From Zoogloea sp. (GTDB lineage: Bacteria; Pseudomonadota; Gammaproteobacteria; Burkholderiales; Rhodocyclaceae), in assembly GCF_028689785.1 (NCBI RefSeq), contig NZ_JAQVCN010000030.1, positions 1-58,659 on the forward strand: a stretch of 58,659 nucleotides of DNA, in the 5' to 3' direction. The notes under the pieces were generated by a model. It was given only the letters and a program-made list of their open reading frames with translations. It was not told the origin of the DNA and ran no database searches. Positions 35,097-43,861 of this stretch are shown one piece after another; position 1 is the first letter of the stretch; the number at the start of each line of letters is the position of its first letter. The position numbers were made by a program, and so were the translations under genes.

Positions 35097-38000
35097 ATGA
35101 CCGCCATGCGCCAACTCTTTTCCGCCCCCCGCCGCCCGTACTACATCGACGCACCGGCCTATCGGCGCACGTCAGCGGGCATCCGGGTCCTGCACCTCCT
35201 GTGCCATGCCCTCAACAGCATCGGCGAGGAGGCCTATGTCTACCCGACCGAAACCAACCCGATCCTCAACACCCCGCTGGTCACGCCCGAGCTCATGGAA
35301 CGCCATAAGGCCACCGGCCGTGAGCCCATCGTCGTTTATCCAGAAGTTGTACCCGGCAACCCACGCAAGGCGGCCTCGGTGGTGCGCTACGTACTCAACC
35401 GGGCCGGGCTGCTGGGGGGAGACAGCGTCTATGCGGACACCGAGCTGATTTTCGGCTTCGGTCTCAATGCCCTGCCGGACGATGCAGACCCGCAGAACAT
35501 CCTGTTCCTGCCGCCCATCGATACCGCCATCTTCAACAACCTGAACAACCCCTTCGATAATCAGCGCAGCGGCGCCCTGCTCTACCCTGGTCGCCACCAG
35601 GCTGCGCTGGCCCAATATCCCCAATTGGCCACCGAGGCCACCCTGATCACCTACAGCTGGCCCGAAAGCCACGAGGCCCTGGCTGATCTGCTGCGCCGCA
35701 GTGAGGTGGTCTATTGTTTCGAATCCACAGCCATCGCCGCCGAAGCGGCCTTGTGCGGCTGCCCAGCGGTAATCCTCCCGTCCCCCTTCTTCAATGGTGT
35801 CGCCCTGAGCGAGGCCGAGATCGGCCGCAACGGGATCGCCCTGAACGATTCGCCGGAAGAAATCGCCTTTGCCCGCAGCAGCGTCGGAAAGATGTGGGAC
35901 GCCTACCAGGCGGCGGAGGCACGCTTCTGGAGCCAGCTGGATCACTTTGTCGCCACCACCCAGGCTATGCCGGTCAGCGACGTTTCCGCCCAGCCCGCCG
36001 AAGACCCCGCAGCCGCCGAAGCCCGTCAGACCTATGCGGTGTGGCGCAAACGCCAGAGTCTGCAGGAGATCGACGCCCAGCTCCTCGCCGAGCGCATGGT
36101 CCTCAAATGGACCCAGCGCCCCGGTCTACATCTGCTGCTGGCCTTGCACGCGGGGGAAGAAAGCCTCCTCGCCGACACCCTCGACAGTCTGGCCGCCCAA
36201 CTCTATCCCGAATGGATGCTGACGGTGGTCACCGTGCTGCCCACCCCGGAAGGCCTGGCCGACATCCCCAACCTGCAATGGCTGTCCGTACGCGATCCGG
36301 CTCATATCGATTACGTCATCGACGAGATGGCTGCCGCCTCGCCGGGCACCTGGCTGGCCCGCATCGAGCCGGGTGTCACCCTTGAGCCCCACGCCCTGCA
36401 GGTCATCGCCGACTACATCAACCACTGCCCCGACTGGCGCCTGATCTACTGCGACGAGGATACCCGCGACACGGACGGCAGCTTCAACCACCCCCTGTTC
36501 AAACCCGACTTCAATCTCGACCTGCTGCGCGCCCAGGCCTATTTCGGCTGCCTGGTATTCGTGGAGAAGCAGAGTTTCCTGGCCGCCGGCCGCTATGGCC
36601 AGCACGCTGGCGCCGAGAACTACGACCTCTCCCTGCGCACCCTCGAACTCGCTGGCGAAGCCGCCATCGGCCACATCAGCCAGATGCTGGCCCACCTGCC
36701 CCGCCAGTCAAGCCGCGCCATGGTACCCGAGGCCGAACGGGCAGCCCTGGCCGATCACCTGACACGCCTCGGCCTCAACGCCCTCATCCACGACGGCGCC
36801 CTGTTCGGCACCCGCCGCGTGGAATATCGCTGGAACGCGGCACCACTCGTCAGCATCATCATCCAGACCCGCGACCGGGAAGAGTACCTGCGCCCCCTGC
36901 TCGAGAGCATCGCCACGCGCACCCGCTACCCGAACTACGAGGTGGTGGTGGTAGACAACGACAGCACTGACCCGGATGCCCTCCAGTTCCTGGCGCAACT
37001 GGGCAGCACAGCGCCGTGGATCGAGCGGGCCCGCGTCATCGCCTGCCCCGGCACTTTCAGCTACGCCCTGGGCGCCAACACCGGAGCCGCAGCCGCCCGG
37101 GGCGACTACCTGTTCTTCCTCGACAACGACACCCATGTGGTGCAGGAGGACTGGCTGGACCGTTTGATGTCCCTGGCCTGCCGGCCCGACGTGGGCATCG
37201 TCGGGCCGCGCCTGACCTACCCCGAGACCGCCAAGGTGCAGCAAGCCGGCTGGATCCTAGGCCTGCGCGGCACAGCCGCCAGCGTCTGGAACAACGATGC
37301 GGAAATCACCGACCCAGGCTACATGGGTCGCGCCCTGTGCGATCAGAACGTCAGCGCAGTATGCGGCTCGGCCCTGCTGGTCCGGCGCAGCCTGTTCGAA
37401 CAGCTGGGGGGGATGGACGGTGAACGCTTCCCTCTCGCCCACAGCGCCCTGGATCTATGCCTGCGCGCCGCCGACACCGGGCTCAAGGTGCTGTGGACGC
37501 CCTACGCCATGCTGGTGCATTACGATGCCATCTCCCTCAAGGCACGCCAACGCAAACCGGAAGGCGCCCTGGCCGACCTGCTCGCGGCCCTCGAAGCCAA
37601 CGACCGGCTGCTCAAGCGCTGGCTGCCGCGCCTGGCCAACGACCCGGCCTACAACCGCAACCTGAGCCTGGTCGACGCCTTCAAGCCCGAGCACATCACC
37701 CCCGTCGACTGGGACACCCACTTCCACGACCGGCCGCGCATCCTCGGCGTGCCCCTCACCGGCGGAGCCGGCGAATACCGCCTGCGCGCGCCCCTGCGCG
37801 CCATCGGCCAGGCCGGCCTCGCCCAGACCATGATCTGCGAACCGCCTAAAGCCTTCTCGGTGCGCATCCTGTCGCCCATCGAACTGGCCCGCGCCGCGCC
37901 CGACTCGATCATCCTGCACCAGCCCCTCGACGATCCGCAGACCGACGCCCTTGAGGCCTATGCCCGCTACACCCCCCAGGTAAAGCGAATCATCACCATC

Positions 38001-38729
38001 GACGACCTGGTCACCGCTTTACCCAAAAAGAACTCCTTCTACAAGTCCGGCTTCAAGGATGCCCGGCCACGCCTGCGCCGCACCCTGGGCATGGCCGACC
38101 GGCTGGTGGTCAGCACCCGCCCCCTGGCAGACATCTGCGCCGACATGATCGGCGACATCCGGATCATGCCCAATTGCCTGGAAAGCAGCCTGTGGGGCGA
38201 CGTGGTGCCACCACGCCTGCCACGCAGGAAGCCGCGGGTCGGCTGGGCCGGCGCCCAGCAACATCTGGGCGACCTTGAACTCATCTACACCGTGGTCGAA
38301 GCCCTAACCGACGAAGTGGACTGGATATTCATGGGCATGTGCCCCGAGCCGCTGAAGCCCTTCGTGCGGGAATCCCACGGCTTCGTTCAGGATTTCCGCC
38401 TGTATCCCCAGGCCCTGGCCCGGCTCGACCTGGACCTCGCCATTGCCCCGCTGGAGATCCACAGCTTCAACGAATGCAAGAGCAATTTGCGCCTCCTCGA
38501 ATACGGCGCCATGGGCTGGCCGGTGATCTGCACCGACATCTACCCTTACCAGAACGCACCGGTCACCCGCCTGGCCAATGACCCTCAGAAGTGGATTTCC
38601 ACGATCCGCGAGCAGCTCGCCGAGCCCGATGCCCTGCGCGAAGCCGGCCTCATCCTGCAGCGCTGGGTCGCCGACGGCTTCATCCTCGAAAACCACGCCG
38701 CCAGCTGGTTCGCGGCCTACGGACCATGA
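35097..38729 (+). CDS. Large multidomain glycosyltransferase, candidate flagellin glycosyltransferase
   Basis: A 1210-residue protein with about four modules. Residues 10-280 resemble a degenerate GT-B domain (EVVYCFESTAIAAEAALCGC). At about 340-565 is a GT-A-like domain with YCDEDTRDTDG. At about 580-820 is a full GT2 domain (LVSIIIQTRDREEYL, FLDNDTH near 674). At about 880-1195 is a GT4-like domain (WAGAQQHLGD near 1050, then NECKSNLRLLEYGAMGWPVI). No membrane segment or signal peptide is seen, so it is cytoplasmic. It is the last gene of the glycan operon and lies 290 bases before fliC. Large, soluble multi-GT proteins next to fliC often glycosylate flagellin; here that is inference from position. 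Confidence 0.85.
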   Translation: MTAMRQLFSAPRRPYYIDAPAYRRTSAGIRVLHLLCHALNSIGEEAYVYPTETNPILNTPLVTPELMERHKATGREPIVVYPEVVPGNPRKAASVVRYVLNRAGLLGGDSVYADTELIFGFGLNALPDDADPQNILFLPPIDTAIFNNLNNPFDNQRSGALLYPGRHQAALAQYPQLATEATLITYSWPESHEALADLLRRSEVVYCFESTAIAAEAALCGCPAVILPSPFFNGVALSEAEIGRNGIALNDSPEEIAFARSSVGKMWDAYQAAEARFWSQLDHFVATTQAMPVSDVSAQPAEDPAAAEARQTYAVWRKRQSLQEIDAQLLAERMVLKWTQRPGLHLLLALHAGEESLLADTLDSLAAQLYPEWMLTVVTVLPTPEGLADIPNLQWLSVRDPAHIDYVIDEMAAASPGTWLARIEPGVTLEPHALQVIADYINHCPDWRLIYCDEDTRDTDGSFNHPLFKPDFNLDLLRAQAYFGCLVFVEKQSFLAAGRYGQHAGAENYDLSLRTLELAGEAAIGHISQMLAHLPRQSSRAMVPEAERAALADHLTRLGLNALIHDGALFGTRRVEYRWNAAPLVSIIIQTRDREEYLRPLLESIATRTRYPNYEVVVVDNDSTDPDALQFLAQLGSTAPWIERARVIACPGTFSYALGANTGAAAARGDYLFFLDNDTHVVQEDWLDRLMSLACRPDVGIVGPRLTYPETAKVQQAGWILGLRGTAASVWNNDAEITDPGYMGRALCDQNVSAVCGSALLVRRSLFEQLGGMDGERFPLAHSALDLCLRAADTGLKVLWTPYAMLVHYDAISLKARQRKPEGALADLLAALEANDRLLKRWLPRLANDPAYNRNLSLVDAFKPEHITPVDWDTHFHDRPRILGVPLTGGAGEYRLRAPLRAIGQAGLAQTMICEPPKAFSVRILSPIELARAAPDSIILHQPLDDPQTDALEAYARYTPQVKRIITIDDLVTALPKKNSFYKSGFKDARPRLRRTLGMADRLVVSTRPLADICADMIGDIRIMPNCLESSLWGDVVPPRLPRRKPRVGWAGAQQHLGDLELIYTVVEALTDEVDWIFMGMCPEPLKPFVRESHGFVQDFRLYPQALARLDLDLAIAPLEIHSFNECKSNLRLLEYGAMGWPVICTDIYPYQNAPVTRLANDPQKWISTIREQLAEPDALREAGLILQRWVADGFILENHAASWFAAYGP

Positions 38730-38766
38730 AGGCCATCGCCCTCAAGCCTGAAAGCATGTCGAAAAC

Positions 38767-38800
38767 CGGTCGCCCAGGGCAACCGTGTCACATCTTTTTT
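38767..38800 (+). terminator. Possible terminator after the glycan operon
   Basis: CGGTCGCC (38767-38774) and GGCAACCG (38778-38785) pair with one C-A mismatch and a three-base loop. Six T residues follow nine bases later (38795-38800). It is weaker than the other terminators in the window and lies just before the fliC promoter. Confidence 0.4.
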
Positions 38801-38803
38801 GGC

Positions 38804-38830
38804 TAAAGCTTTGTTTTTTGGGGCCGCTAT
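38804..38830 (+). promoter_or_regulatory. Sigma-28 (FliA) promoter of fliC
   Basis: TAAAGCTT (38804-38811), an 11-base spacer and GCCGCTAT (38823-38830) match TAAAGTTT-N11-GCCGATAA at 7/8 and 6/8 positions. Transcription would begin near 38838, leaving a leader of about 180 bases before the fliC ATG. That leader has an AAGGAG ribosome binding site; I found no other clear element in it. Confidence 0.85.
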
Positions 38831-39019
38831 CAAAGGCCAAGCGGTAATCCGCCGACACCCACCCTAAAAACAAAAAAATGAAAAAAGTCAACAATTTTCT
38901 AAAGTCCTTCCAGCGTCTCCCGTTAATGATTTCAACGGCGGTTGCCTTACACACACCGGGCAAGGCGAACCAAAGTTAAGCCTAAACGCTTATCTTGAAC
39001 GGACTTAAGGAGAACCAAA

Positions 39020-39844
39020 ATGGCTGCCACTATCAACACCAATGCGATGTCGCTCAATGCGCAACGCAACCTTTCCACCTCCCAGGCCAGCCTGGCGACT
39101 TCCGTGCAACGTCTGTCTTCCGGCCTTCGCGTCAATAGCGCAAAGGATGACGCCGCAGGCCTGGCAATTGCCGACCGCATGAACTCGCAAGCCAAGGGCT
39201 TCGACGTGGCAATCCGCAACGCCAACGACGGTATCTCCATGGCGCAGACCGCTGAAAGCGCGATGCAGGCCGTGACCGACAACCTCCAGCGGATGCGCGA
39301 ACTGGCCGTGCAGGCAGCCAACGGCACCTACTCCTCCGGCGACCAAGCCAACCTGGACACCGAATTCCAGCAACTGCAACAAGAAATCCAGCGTGTTATC
39401 GGCGGCACCACCTTCAACGGCCAGAACGTGCTGAGCCAGAGCGGTGCAGTCACCTTCCAGGTCGGCGCTGGCACCGCAACCACCGATACCATCACGGTGC
39501 AGGGCAGTGCGGTTTCCCTGACCGGCGTGTCCGCCGCGGTGACCGGCAGTGTGACCAGCGTCAGCGGCGCCACCGCAGCGATTGCGAGCATCGACACCCA
39601 GTTGAATAACCTGAACACCGCCCGGGCCACCTGGGGTGCCGTGCAAAACCGCTTCACCTCGGTTGTGCAGACCCTGCAGGTCGCGTCCGAGAACGCCAAC
39701 GCGTCGCGCGGCCGGATCATGGATGCCGACTTCGCGAAGGAAACCGCCAACATGACCCGCGGCCAGATCCTGCAACAGGCCGGCACCGCGATGGTGGCTC
39801 AGGCCAACAGCATGCCCAACAACGTGCTGTCCCTGCTGAGATAA
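39020..39844 (+). CDS. fliC: Flagellin
   Basis: A 274-residue flagellin. The N-terminal D0/D1 region ([37 protein letters not shown]) and C-terminal D1/D0 region ([20 protein letters not shown], ending NNVLSLLR) are intact. The central segment (about 140-195) is very short and rich in Thr, Ser, Gly and Val, with little or no D2/D3. Its exposed Ser/Thr residues are possible O-glycosylation sites, in line with the adjacent glycan operon. Expression is from the sigma-28 promoter at 38804-38830. The ATG has a strong AAGGAG site. Confidence 0.97.
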   Translation: MAATINTNAMSLNAQRNLSTSQASLATSVQRLSSGLRVNSAKDDAAGLAIADRMNSQAKGFDVAIRNANDGISMAQTAESAMQAVTDNLQRMRELAVQAANGTYSSGDQANLDTEFQQLQQEIQRVIGGTTFNGQNVLSQSGAVTFQVGAGTATTDTITVQGSAVSLTGVSAAVTGSVTSVSGATAAIASIDTQLNNLNTARATWGAVQNRFTSVVQTLQVASENANASRGRIMDADFAKETANMTRGQILQQAGTAMVAQANSMPNNVLSLLR

Positions 39845-39863
39845 ACCGCCGCACAGCGAACGT

Positions 39864-39902
39864 GACAGGCGCCGCCGCCGCATAGCCGGTGCGACGCCTG
39901 TC
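39864..39902 (+). repeat. Inverted repeat between fliC and flaG
   Basis: GACAGGCG (39864-39871) and CGCCTGTC (39895-39902) are perfect complements 23 bases apart in the fliC-flaG gap. No T-run follows. It may stabilise the fliC mRNA 3 prime end or attenuate read-through into flaG. Confidence 0.45.
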
Positions 39903-39921
39903 GCAATAGTGGGAGATCATC

Positions 39922-40311
39922 ATGAGCATCCAGTCCGTCGGCGCGAGCAGCACGCAATACGCGCCTCCCGTACAGAATCCTGGGCAGAACCTGGGCACAG
40001 GCGCCGTACGTACGGTGGAGGCTACTCCCGAAGCAGGCCGCACCCAGGAAACGAACGCATCCAAGAGCACGCCCGGGACGCCACCGACAAGCGAACAGCT
40101 GAACCAAGCCGTCAAACAGATCCAGGACGTGATCAAGCAGACGGCCAACAGCCTTCAATTCTCCATCGACGAAGACATCGGCGTTACCGTCGTGAAAGTC
40201 ATCGATACGGAATCAAAGAAAGTCATCCGGCAGATTCCATCGGAAGAAGTCATGGATATCGCAAAAGCCCTCGACAAACTGCAGGGTCTGCTCGTCAAGC
40301 AGAAGGTTTGA
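39922..40311 (+). CDS. flaG: FlaG family protein
   Basis: A 129-residue protein with the conserved FlaG C-terminal domain: LQFSIDEDIGVTVVKVIDTESKKVIRQIPSEEVMDIAKAL. The N-terminal half is Pro/Gln/Thr-rich and probably disordered. FlaG affects filament length and is usually encoded between fliC and fliD, as here. No dedicated promoter is obvious, so it is probably read through from fliC. Confidence 0.92.
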   Translation: MSIQSVGASSTQYAPPVQNPGQNLGTGAVRTVEATPEAGRTQETNASKSTPGTPPTSEQLNQAVKQIQDVIKQTANSLQFSIDEDIGVTVVKVIDTESKKVIRQIPSEEVMDIAKALDKLQGLLVKQKV

Positions 40312-40349
40312 CCCCCTTTCCGTAGCCACCCCCTCCCCTGGCAACACTT

Positions 40350-40380
40350 ATCCCACCCTGGAGGTGGGATTTTCTTTTCC
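40350..40380 (+). terminator. Rho-independent terminator after flaG
   Basis: ATCCCACC (40350-40357) and GGTGGGAT (40363-40370) form an eight-base stem with a five-base loop, followed by TTTCTTTT. It ends the fliC-flaG transcript before the fliD promoters. Confidence 0.88.
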
Positions 40381-40458
40381 CGGACGAAACGCACGCTTAC
40401 GATGATTACCGCAGGAAGCGGTCAGACATGAGGTCATGCCGATGCAACCTTCGTGACC

Positions 40459-40474
40459 TGGCACAGTCCATGCT
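40459..40474 (+). promoter_or_regulatory. Sigma-54-like promoter upstream of fliD
   Basis: TGGCACAGTCCATGCT fits the -24/-12 consensus with a single mismatch and exactly ten bases between GG (40460-40461) and GC (40472-40473). It lies 91 bases before the fliD ATG and upstream of the sigma-28 promoter. Sigma-54 flagellar promoters are unusual in organisms that use FlhDC, so functional use needs proof. Confidence 0.5.
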
Positions 40475-40500
40475 GCATGAGTGCAGGATCGGCAAAGCAC

Positions 40501-40527
40501 TCAAGTTTGTGCAAGTAACGCCGTAAT
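40501..40527 (+). promoter_or_regulatory. Sigma-28 (FliA) promoter of fliD
   Basis: TCAAGTTT (40501-40508), an 11-base spacer and GCCGTAAT (40520-40527) match the sigma-28 consensus at 7/8 and 5/8 positions. The -35 octamer is identical to that of the motA promoter. It is 37 bases from the fliD ATG. Confidence 0.78.
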
Positions 40528-40564
40528 CGAAACCAGTAGTGACGAAGCAACACGGGGGTACATC

Positions 40565-41950
40565 ATGGCAAGCCTTTCTTCAGCCGGCATTGGTTCGGGT
40601 CTTCAGGTCGAGTCGATCATCAGCGGCCTGATGGCCATTGAAAAACAACCCCTTACCAAACTCCAGAGCCAGCAGACCAGCTACCAGTCGAAAATCTCCG
40701 CCCTCGGCACCCTGAAAAGCGGCATCTCTGCCCTGCAGACGGCCGCCAAGGCCCTGACACCGGCAATCGGCCAGAGCGCAACGGCAGCTTTTTCCGCTTA
40801 CAAGGCAAGCCTTGCCGATTCGACCATCGGCACCGTCACCGCCGGCAACACCGCCGTCCCCGGAACCTACTCCATCGAAGTCACGGCCCTCGCCACCAAC
40901 CAGCGCCTTGCCCTGGGCAAGACCTACGCAGCTGGCGATCCGGTGATTGATTTCGGCGCTGACAGCACCCGCACCCTGACCGTCACCAAGGGCGGAACGC
41001 CCGTCGACATCACCATCGAAAGCGGTCAGAACACCCTCGCGGGCGTCCGTGACGCCATCAACAAGGCCGAGGCTGGGGTCAATGCGACCATCGTGACGGA
41101 CACCAACGGAAAGCAGAATCTCCTGCTCACAGCCACAACCGGTGGCACCGCCGCCGCCGTCAGCCTGTCAGGCACGGCAACCTTCATCGACCCCGATGCA
41201 CCGGGCAGCCCCATTGCCGCTTCGAGTGCCTTCACCCAGACCCAGGCCGCCACGGATGCGGCGGTGAAGATCCAGGGCGTATCCATTGCCACCAAGGGCA
41301 ACACCATCACCGACGCAGTGGATGGCATCACCCTTCAGCTGACCAAGACAGGCTCGACCAGCCTGACCGTTACCCGTGACAACTCCGAGCTGAAGACCAA
41401 GGTCGAGAGCTTCATCAGCGCCTACAACAGCTTGAACGCCTCGGTGAAGAGTCTCGGTGCCTACAATGCCACCACCAAGACCAGCGCTGCCCTCAACGGC
41501 GACGCCTCCCTGCGCACCATCCAGGCCCAAGTCCGGGGTGCGATCACAAACACGCCGGACAGCCTGTCGACCAATGCGATCAAGACCCTGGCCGACATGG
41601 GCGTGTCCTTCCAGAGCGACGGCACACTGAAGCTCGATTCGACCAAGTTCGACAAGGCCGCCAGCACCAACTTCTCTGCAGTAGCCACGGCGCTCGGTGC
41701 CTACGGCGACGTGATGAAGACCACCACCACCAACCTGCTTGGCACGAGCGGGGTCATTGCAAGCCGCACGGAAGGCTTGAACTCCACCATCAAGAACCTC
41801 GACAAGCGGATCGACGCCCTCAACAACCGCCTGACGATGATAGAAAAAACATACCGGGCGCAATTCACCGCCCTGGATTCGACCATGACGAGCATGAGCA
41901 CGACCAGCAGCTACCTGACCCAGCAGTTGTCCATCCTCGCCAGCCTGTAA
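40565..41950 (+). CDS. fliD: Flagellar hook-associated protein 2 (filament cap)
   Basis: A 461-residue cap protein. It begins MASLSSAGIGSGLQVESIIS, the typical FliD start, with conserved N- and C-terminal helices (KTYRAQFTALDSTMTSMS near the end). The central part contains FliD adhesin-like domains (TVTAGNTAVPGTYSIEVTAL). FliD folds flagellin monomers at the growing filament tip. I start at ATG 40565 because upstream in-frame codons overlap the promoter. fliS follows after 18 bases. Confidence 0.95.
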   Translation: MASLSSAGIGSGLQVESIISGLMAIEKQPLTKLQSQQTSYQSKISALGTLKSGISALQTAAKALTPAIGQSATAAFSAYKASLADSTIGTVTAGNTAVPGTYSIEVTALATNQRLALGKTYAAGDPVIDFGADSTRTLTVTKGGTPVDITIESGQNTLAGVRDAINKAEAGVNATIVTDTNGKQNLLLTATTGGTAAAVSLSGTATFIDPDAPGSPIAASSAFTQTQAATDAAVKIQGVSIATKGNTITDAVDGITLQLTKTGSTSLTVTRDNSELKTKVESFISAYNSLNASVKSLGAYNATTKTSAALNGDASLRTIQAQVRGAITNTPDSLSTNAIKTLADMGVSFQSDGTLKLDSTKFDKAASTNFSAVATALGAYGDVMKTTTTNLLGTSGVIASRTEGLNSTIKNLDKRIDALNNRLTMIEKTYRAQFTALDSTMTSMSTTSSYLTQQLSILASL

Positions 41951-41968
41951 CCCCGACCGGAGAACAAG

Positions 41969-42382
41969 ATGTCGTTTGGCCTCGCCGCCCGTCGTGCTGC
42001 CTCAATCTATGCTGAAGTCGGCGTGGAAAGCGGCGTCTCCACCGCGGACCCCCACCAACTCATCCTGATGCTCTTCGAAGGCGCCCTGCTGCAAATCGGC
42101 ACGGCCGCCATCGCCATGGACAACAAGGACATTCCAACCAAGGGCGCCGCCACCTCCAAGGCCATCGAGATCATCACCAACGGACTCAAGGTCAGCCTCG
42201 ACTACGAAGCCGGCGGCGAACTGGCCGAGCGCCTTGGCGCCCTATACGACTACATGACGCAGCGTCTGCTGTACGCGAACCTGCACAACAGCCGGCCCGC
42301 CCTGGACGAGGTGGCCCGTTTGCTCAACGAACTGAAAGGCGCCTGGGAAGAAATCGGCACGTACGACCAGGCCAACCGCTAA
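41969..42382 (+). CDS. fliS: Flagellin export chaperone FliS
   Basis: A 137-residue helical chaperone. The conserved start (YAEVGVESGVSTADPHQLILMLFEG) and SLDYEAGGELAERLGALYDYM are visible. FliS binds the C terminus of flagellin before export. It sits in the usual fliD-fliS-fliT order with a GGAG ribosome binding site. Confidence 0.95.
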   Translation: MSFGLAARRAASIYAEVGVESGVSTADPHQLILMLFEGALLQIGTAAIAMDNKDIPTKGAATSKAIEIITNGLKVSLDYEAGGELAERLGALYDYMTQRLLYANLHNSRPALDEVARLLNELKGAWEEIGTYDQANR

Positions 42383-42401
42383 GACAGCCGGAGAAAATTG
42401 C

Positions 42402-42746
42402 ATGAGCTCCCTAGCCCTTCTGCAACAGATGAGCGCCTACTCCACCGAAATGGTGGACGCGGCACGGGCCAATGACTGGGATCGGCTAACCCGCCTCGAA
42501 CGCCAGGTCGCCTCCCTGCGTGACCGCCTTGGCGTGGAAGAAGCCCTGGGCTTCCCTGGCCGCCCGCGCCAGATGTCGGAAGACGAACGCAAGAAAAAGG
42601 TGGCCCTGATCCGGCGCATTCTTGACGACGACAAAGAGGTCCGTGTACACACCGAGCCGTGGATGGACAATGTGCGCCAGTTGCTCTCGGGCGGCGTACG
42701 CCAGCGCAATGTGCGCGCGGCCTACGGCGACCCCGAAATCGGCTGA
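42402..42746 (+). CDS. fliT: FliT-like flagellar chaperone
   Basis: A 114-residue mostly helical protein (YSTEMVDAARANDWDRLTRLERQ and a C-terminal helix) in the fliT position, 19 bases after fliS. FliT chaperones FliD and, in enterobacteria, inhibits FlhDC. Sequence conservation in this family is weak, so the call relies on size, predicted helicity and gene order. Confidence 0.8.
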   Translation: MSSLALLQQMSAYSTEMVDAARANDWDRLTRLERQVASLRDRLGVEEALGFPGRPRQMSEDERKKKVALIRRILDDDKEVRVHTEPWMDNVRQLLSGGVRQRNVRAAYGDPEIG

Positions 42747-42769
42747 GCGCCGCCCCGGGCGGGCAATCC

Positions 42770-43861
42770 ATGATTCCCGGTGATCTTGCCGCCCGCCTGC
42801 GGATGCTCACTGAAGCCAGTTTTTTTTCGGGCGAGCAGAACGTCGCACCCCTGGCCCGCACCCGGGCCATTCCCGCCGATCTGCCAAGCTTCACCCCTGG
42901 CGAACGCATCACCGCAACCCTGCAGAACATCAACAAGGACCAAACCGTCCAGGGCAGGGTCAATGGTCGCGACGTGGTGCTCTCCCTGCCCCAATCGGTC
43001 AAGGCCGGCGACACCCTCGAACTGATCGTCAGCGAGGTCACCCCCCGAGCGATCTTTGCCAGTCTGGCCAACCCTGCCCCACAGCCCTCCGACAAGCCCG
43101 CGCTCAGCCAGGCCGGCAAACTCATCAGTTTTCTCCTCACCGGCCAGCCATCCCCCGGCGCCGCCCGCCTCAATGGTGGTGAAGCCCTGGCTCCAGCACC
43201 CCCCCAAAGCGCGGCCGCCACCGCCCAACTGGCCGCCAGGCTGGGCACTGCGGTGAGCGAAAGCGGGCTGTTCTACGAGTCCCACCAGACCCGCTGGCTC
43301 GCCGGGCAGATGAGCACGGCAGCATTACAAAAGGAACCCCAAGGCCAGCTTGCCGCCCGCCACCAGGCAAGCGCAGGCCTCGTCGCCGCCAATGTGGCCG
43401 GTGCTGACGAAGCTGGCAGCACGAGCACCACGACGATGCAGGCCTCCGCCACATCCCGGGCCGCAGATTCAGCGCCGGTCGCCGAACGCCTGCTGCCACT
43501 GGTTCACCAGCAACTCGACACCCTGGCCACTCACCAGATTGTCTGGCAGGGGCAGATCTGGCCCGGGCAACAGATGGAATGGGAAATCGAAGATCCGGGC
43601 GCCCACGACGCATCCGACGACGATGCCCCCGAGCCCAACTGGAACACCACCCTGCGCCTGACCCTGCCTGGCCTGGGCGGCATCGAAGCACGCCTGCACC
43701 TCACCCCGGCCGGCGTTGCAGTGCGGCTGGTCGCTGGCGATGCACGCAGCCGCGACATTCTCACTGCCGGCCAACCTCGTCTGGCCGAGGCCCTGGATGC
43801 GGTCAACATACCACTCACCGGGATGGTGGCCGAACTGGCAGTACCAGATGAACAGCCCTGA
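42770..43861 (+). CDS. FliK-like flagellar hook-length control family protein
   Basis: A 363-residue protein. An N-terminal region (MIPGDLAARLRML, then RITATLQNINKDQTVQGRVNGRDVVLSLP) precedes an Ala/Gln/Thr-rich middle. The C-terminal domain (LPGLGGIEARLHLTPAGVAVRLVAGDARSRDIL) resembles the FliK Flg_hook domain. It is probably a second FliK-type substrate-switch protein rather than the main fliK. I start at ATG 42770; upstream in-frame codons run through fliT. Its last 14 bases overlap the next gene. Confidence 0.75.
   Translation: MIPGDLAARLRMLTEASFFSGEQNVAPLARTRAIPADLPSFTPGERITATLQNINKDQTVQGRVNGRDVVLSLPQSVKAGDTLELIVSEVTPRAIFASLANPAPQPSDKPALSQAGKLISFLLTGQPSPGAARLNGGEALAPAPPQSAAATAQLAARLGTAVSESGLFYESHQTRWLAGQMSTAALQKEPQGQLAARHQASAGLVAANVAGADEAGSTSTTTMQASATSRAADSAPVAERLLPLVHQQLDTLATHQIVWQGQIWPGQQMEWEIEDPGAHDASDDDAPEPNWNTTLRLTLPGLGGIEARLHLTPAGVAVRLVAGDARSRDILTAGQPRLAEALDAVNIPLTGMVAELAVPDEQP

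Noticed and set aside
39005-39883. 292-codon open frame antisense to fliC.
   Set aside because: fliC is unambiguous and highly conserved; the antisense product has no family features.
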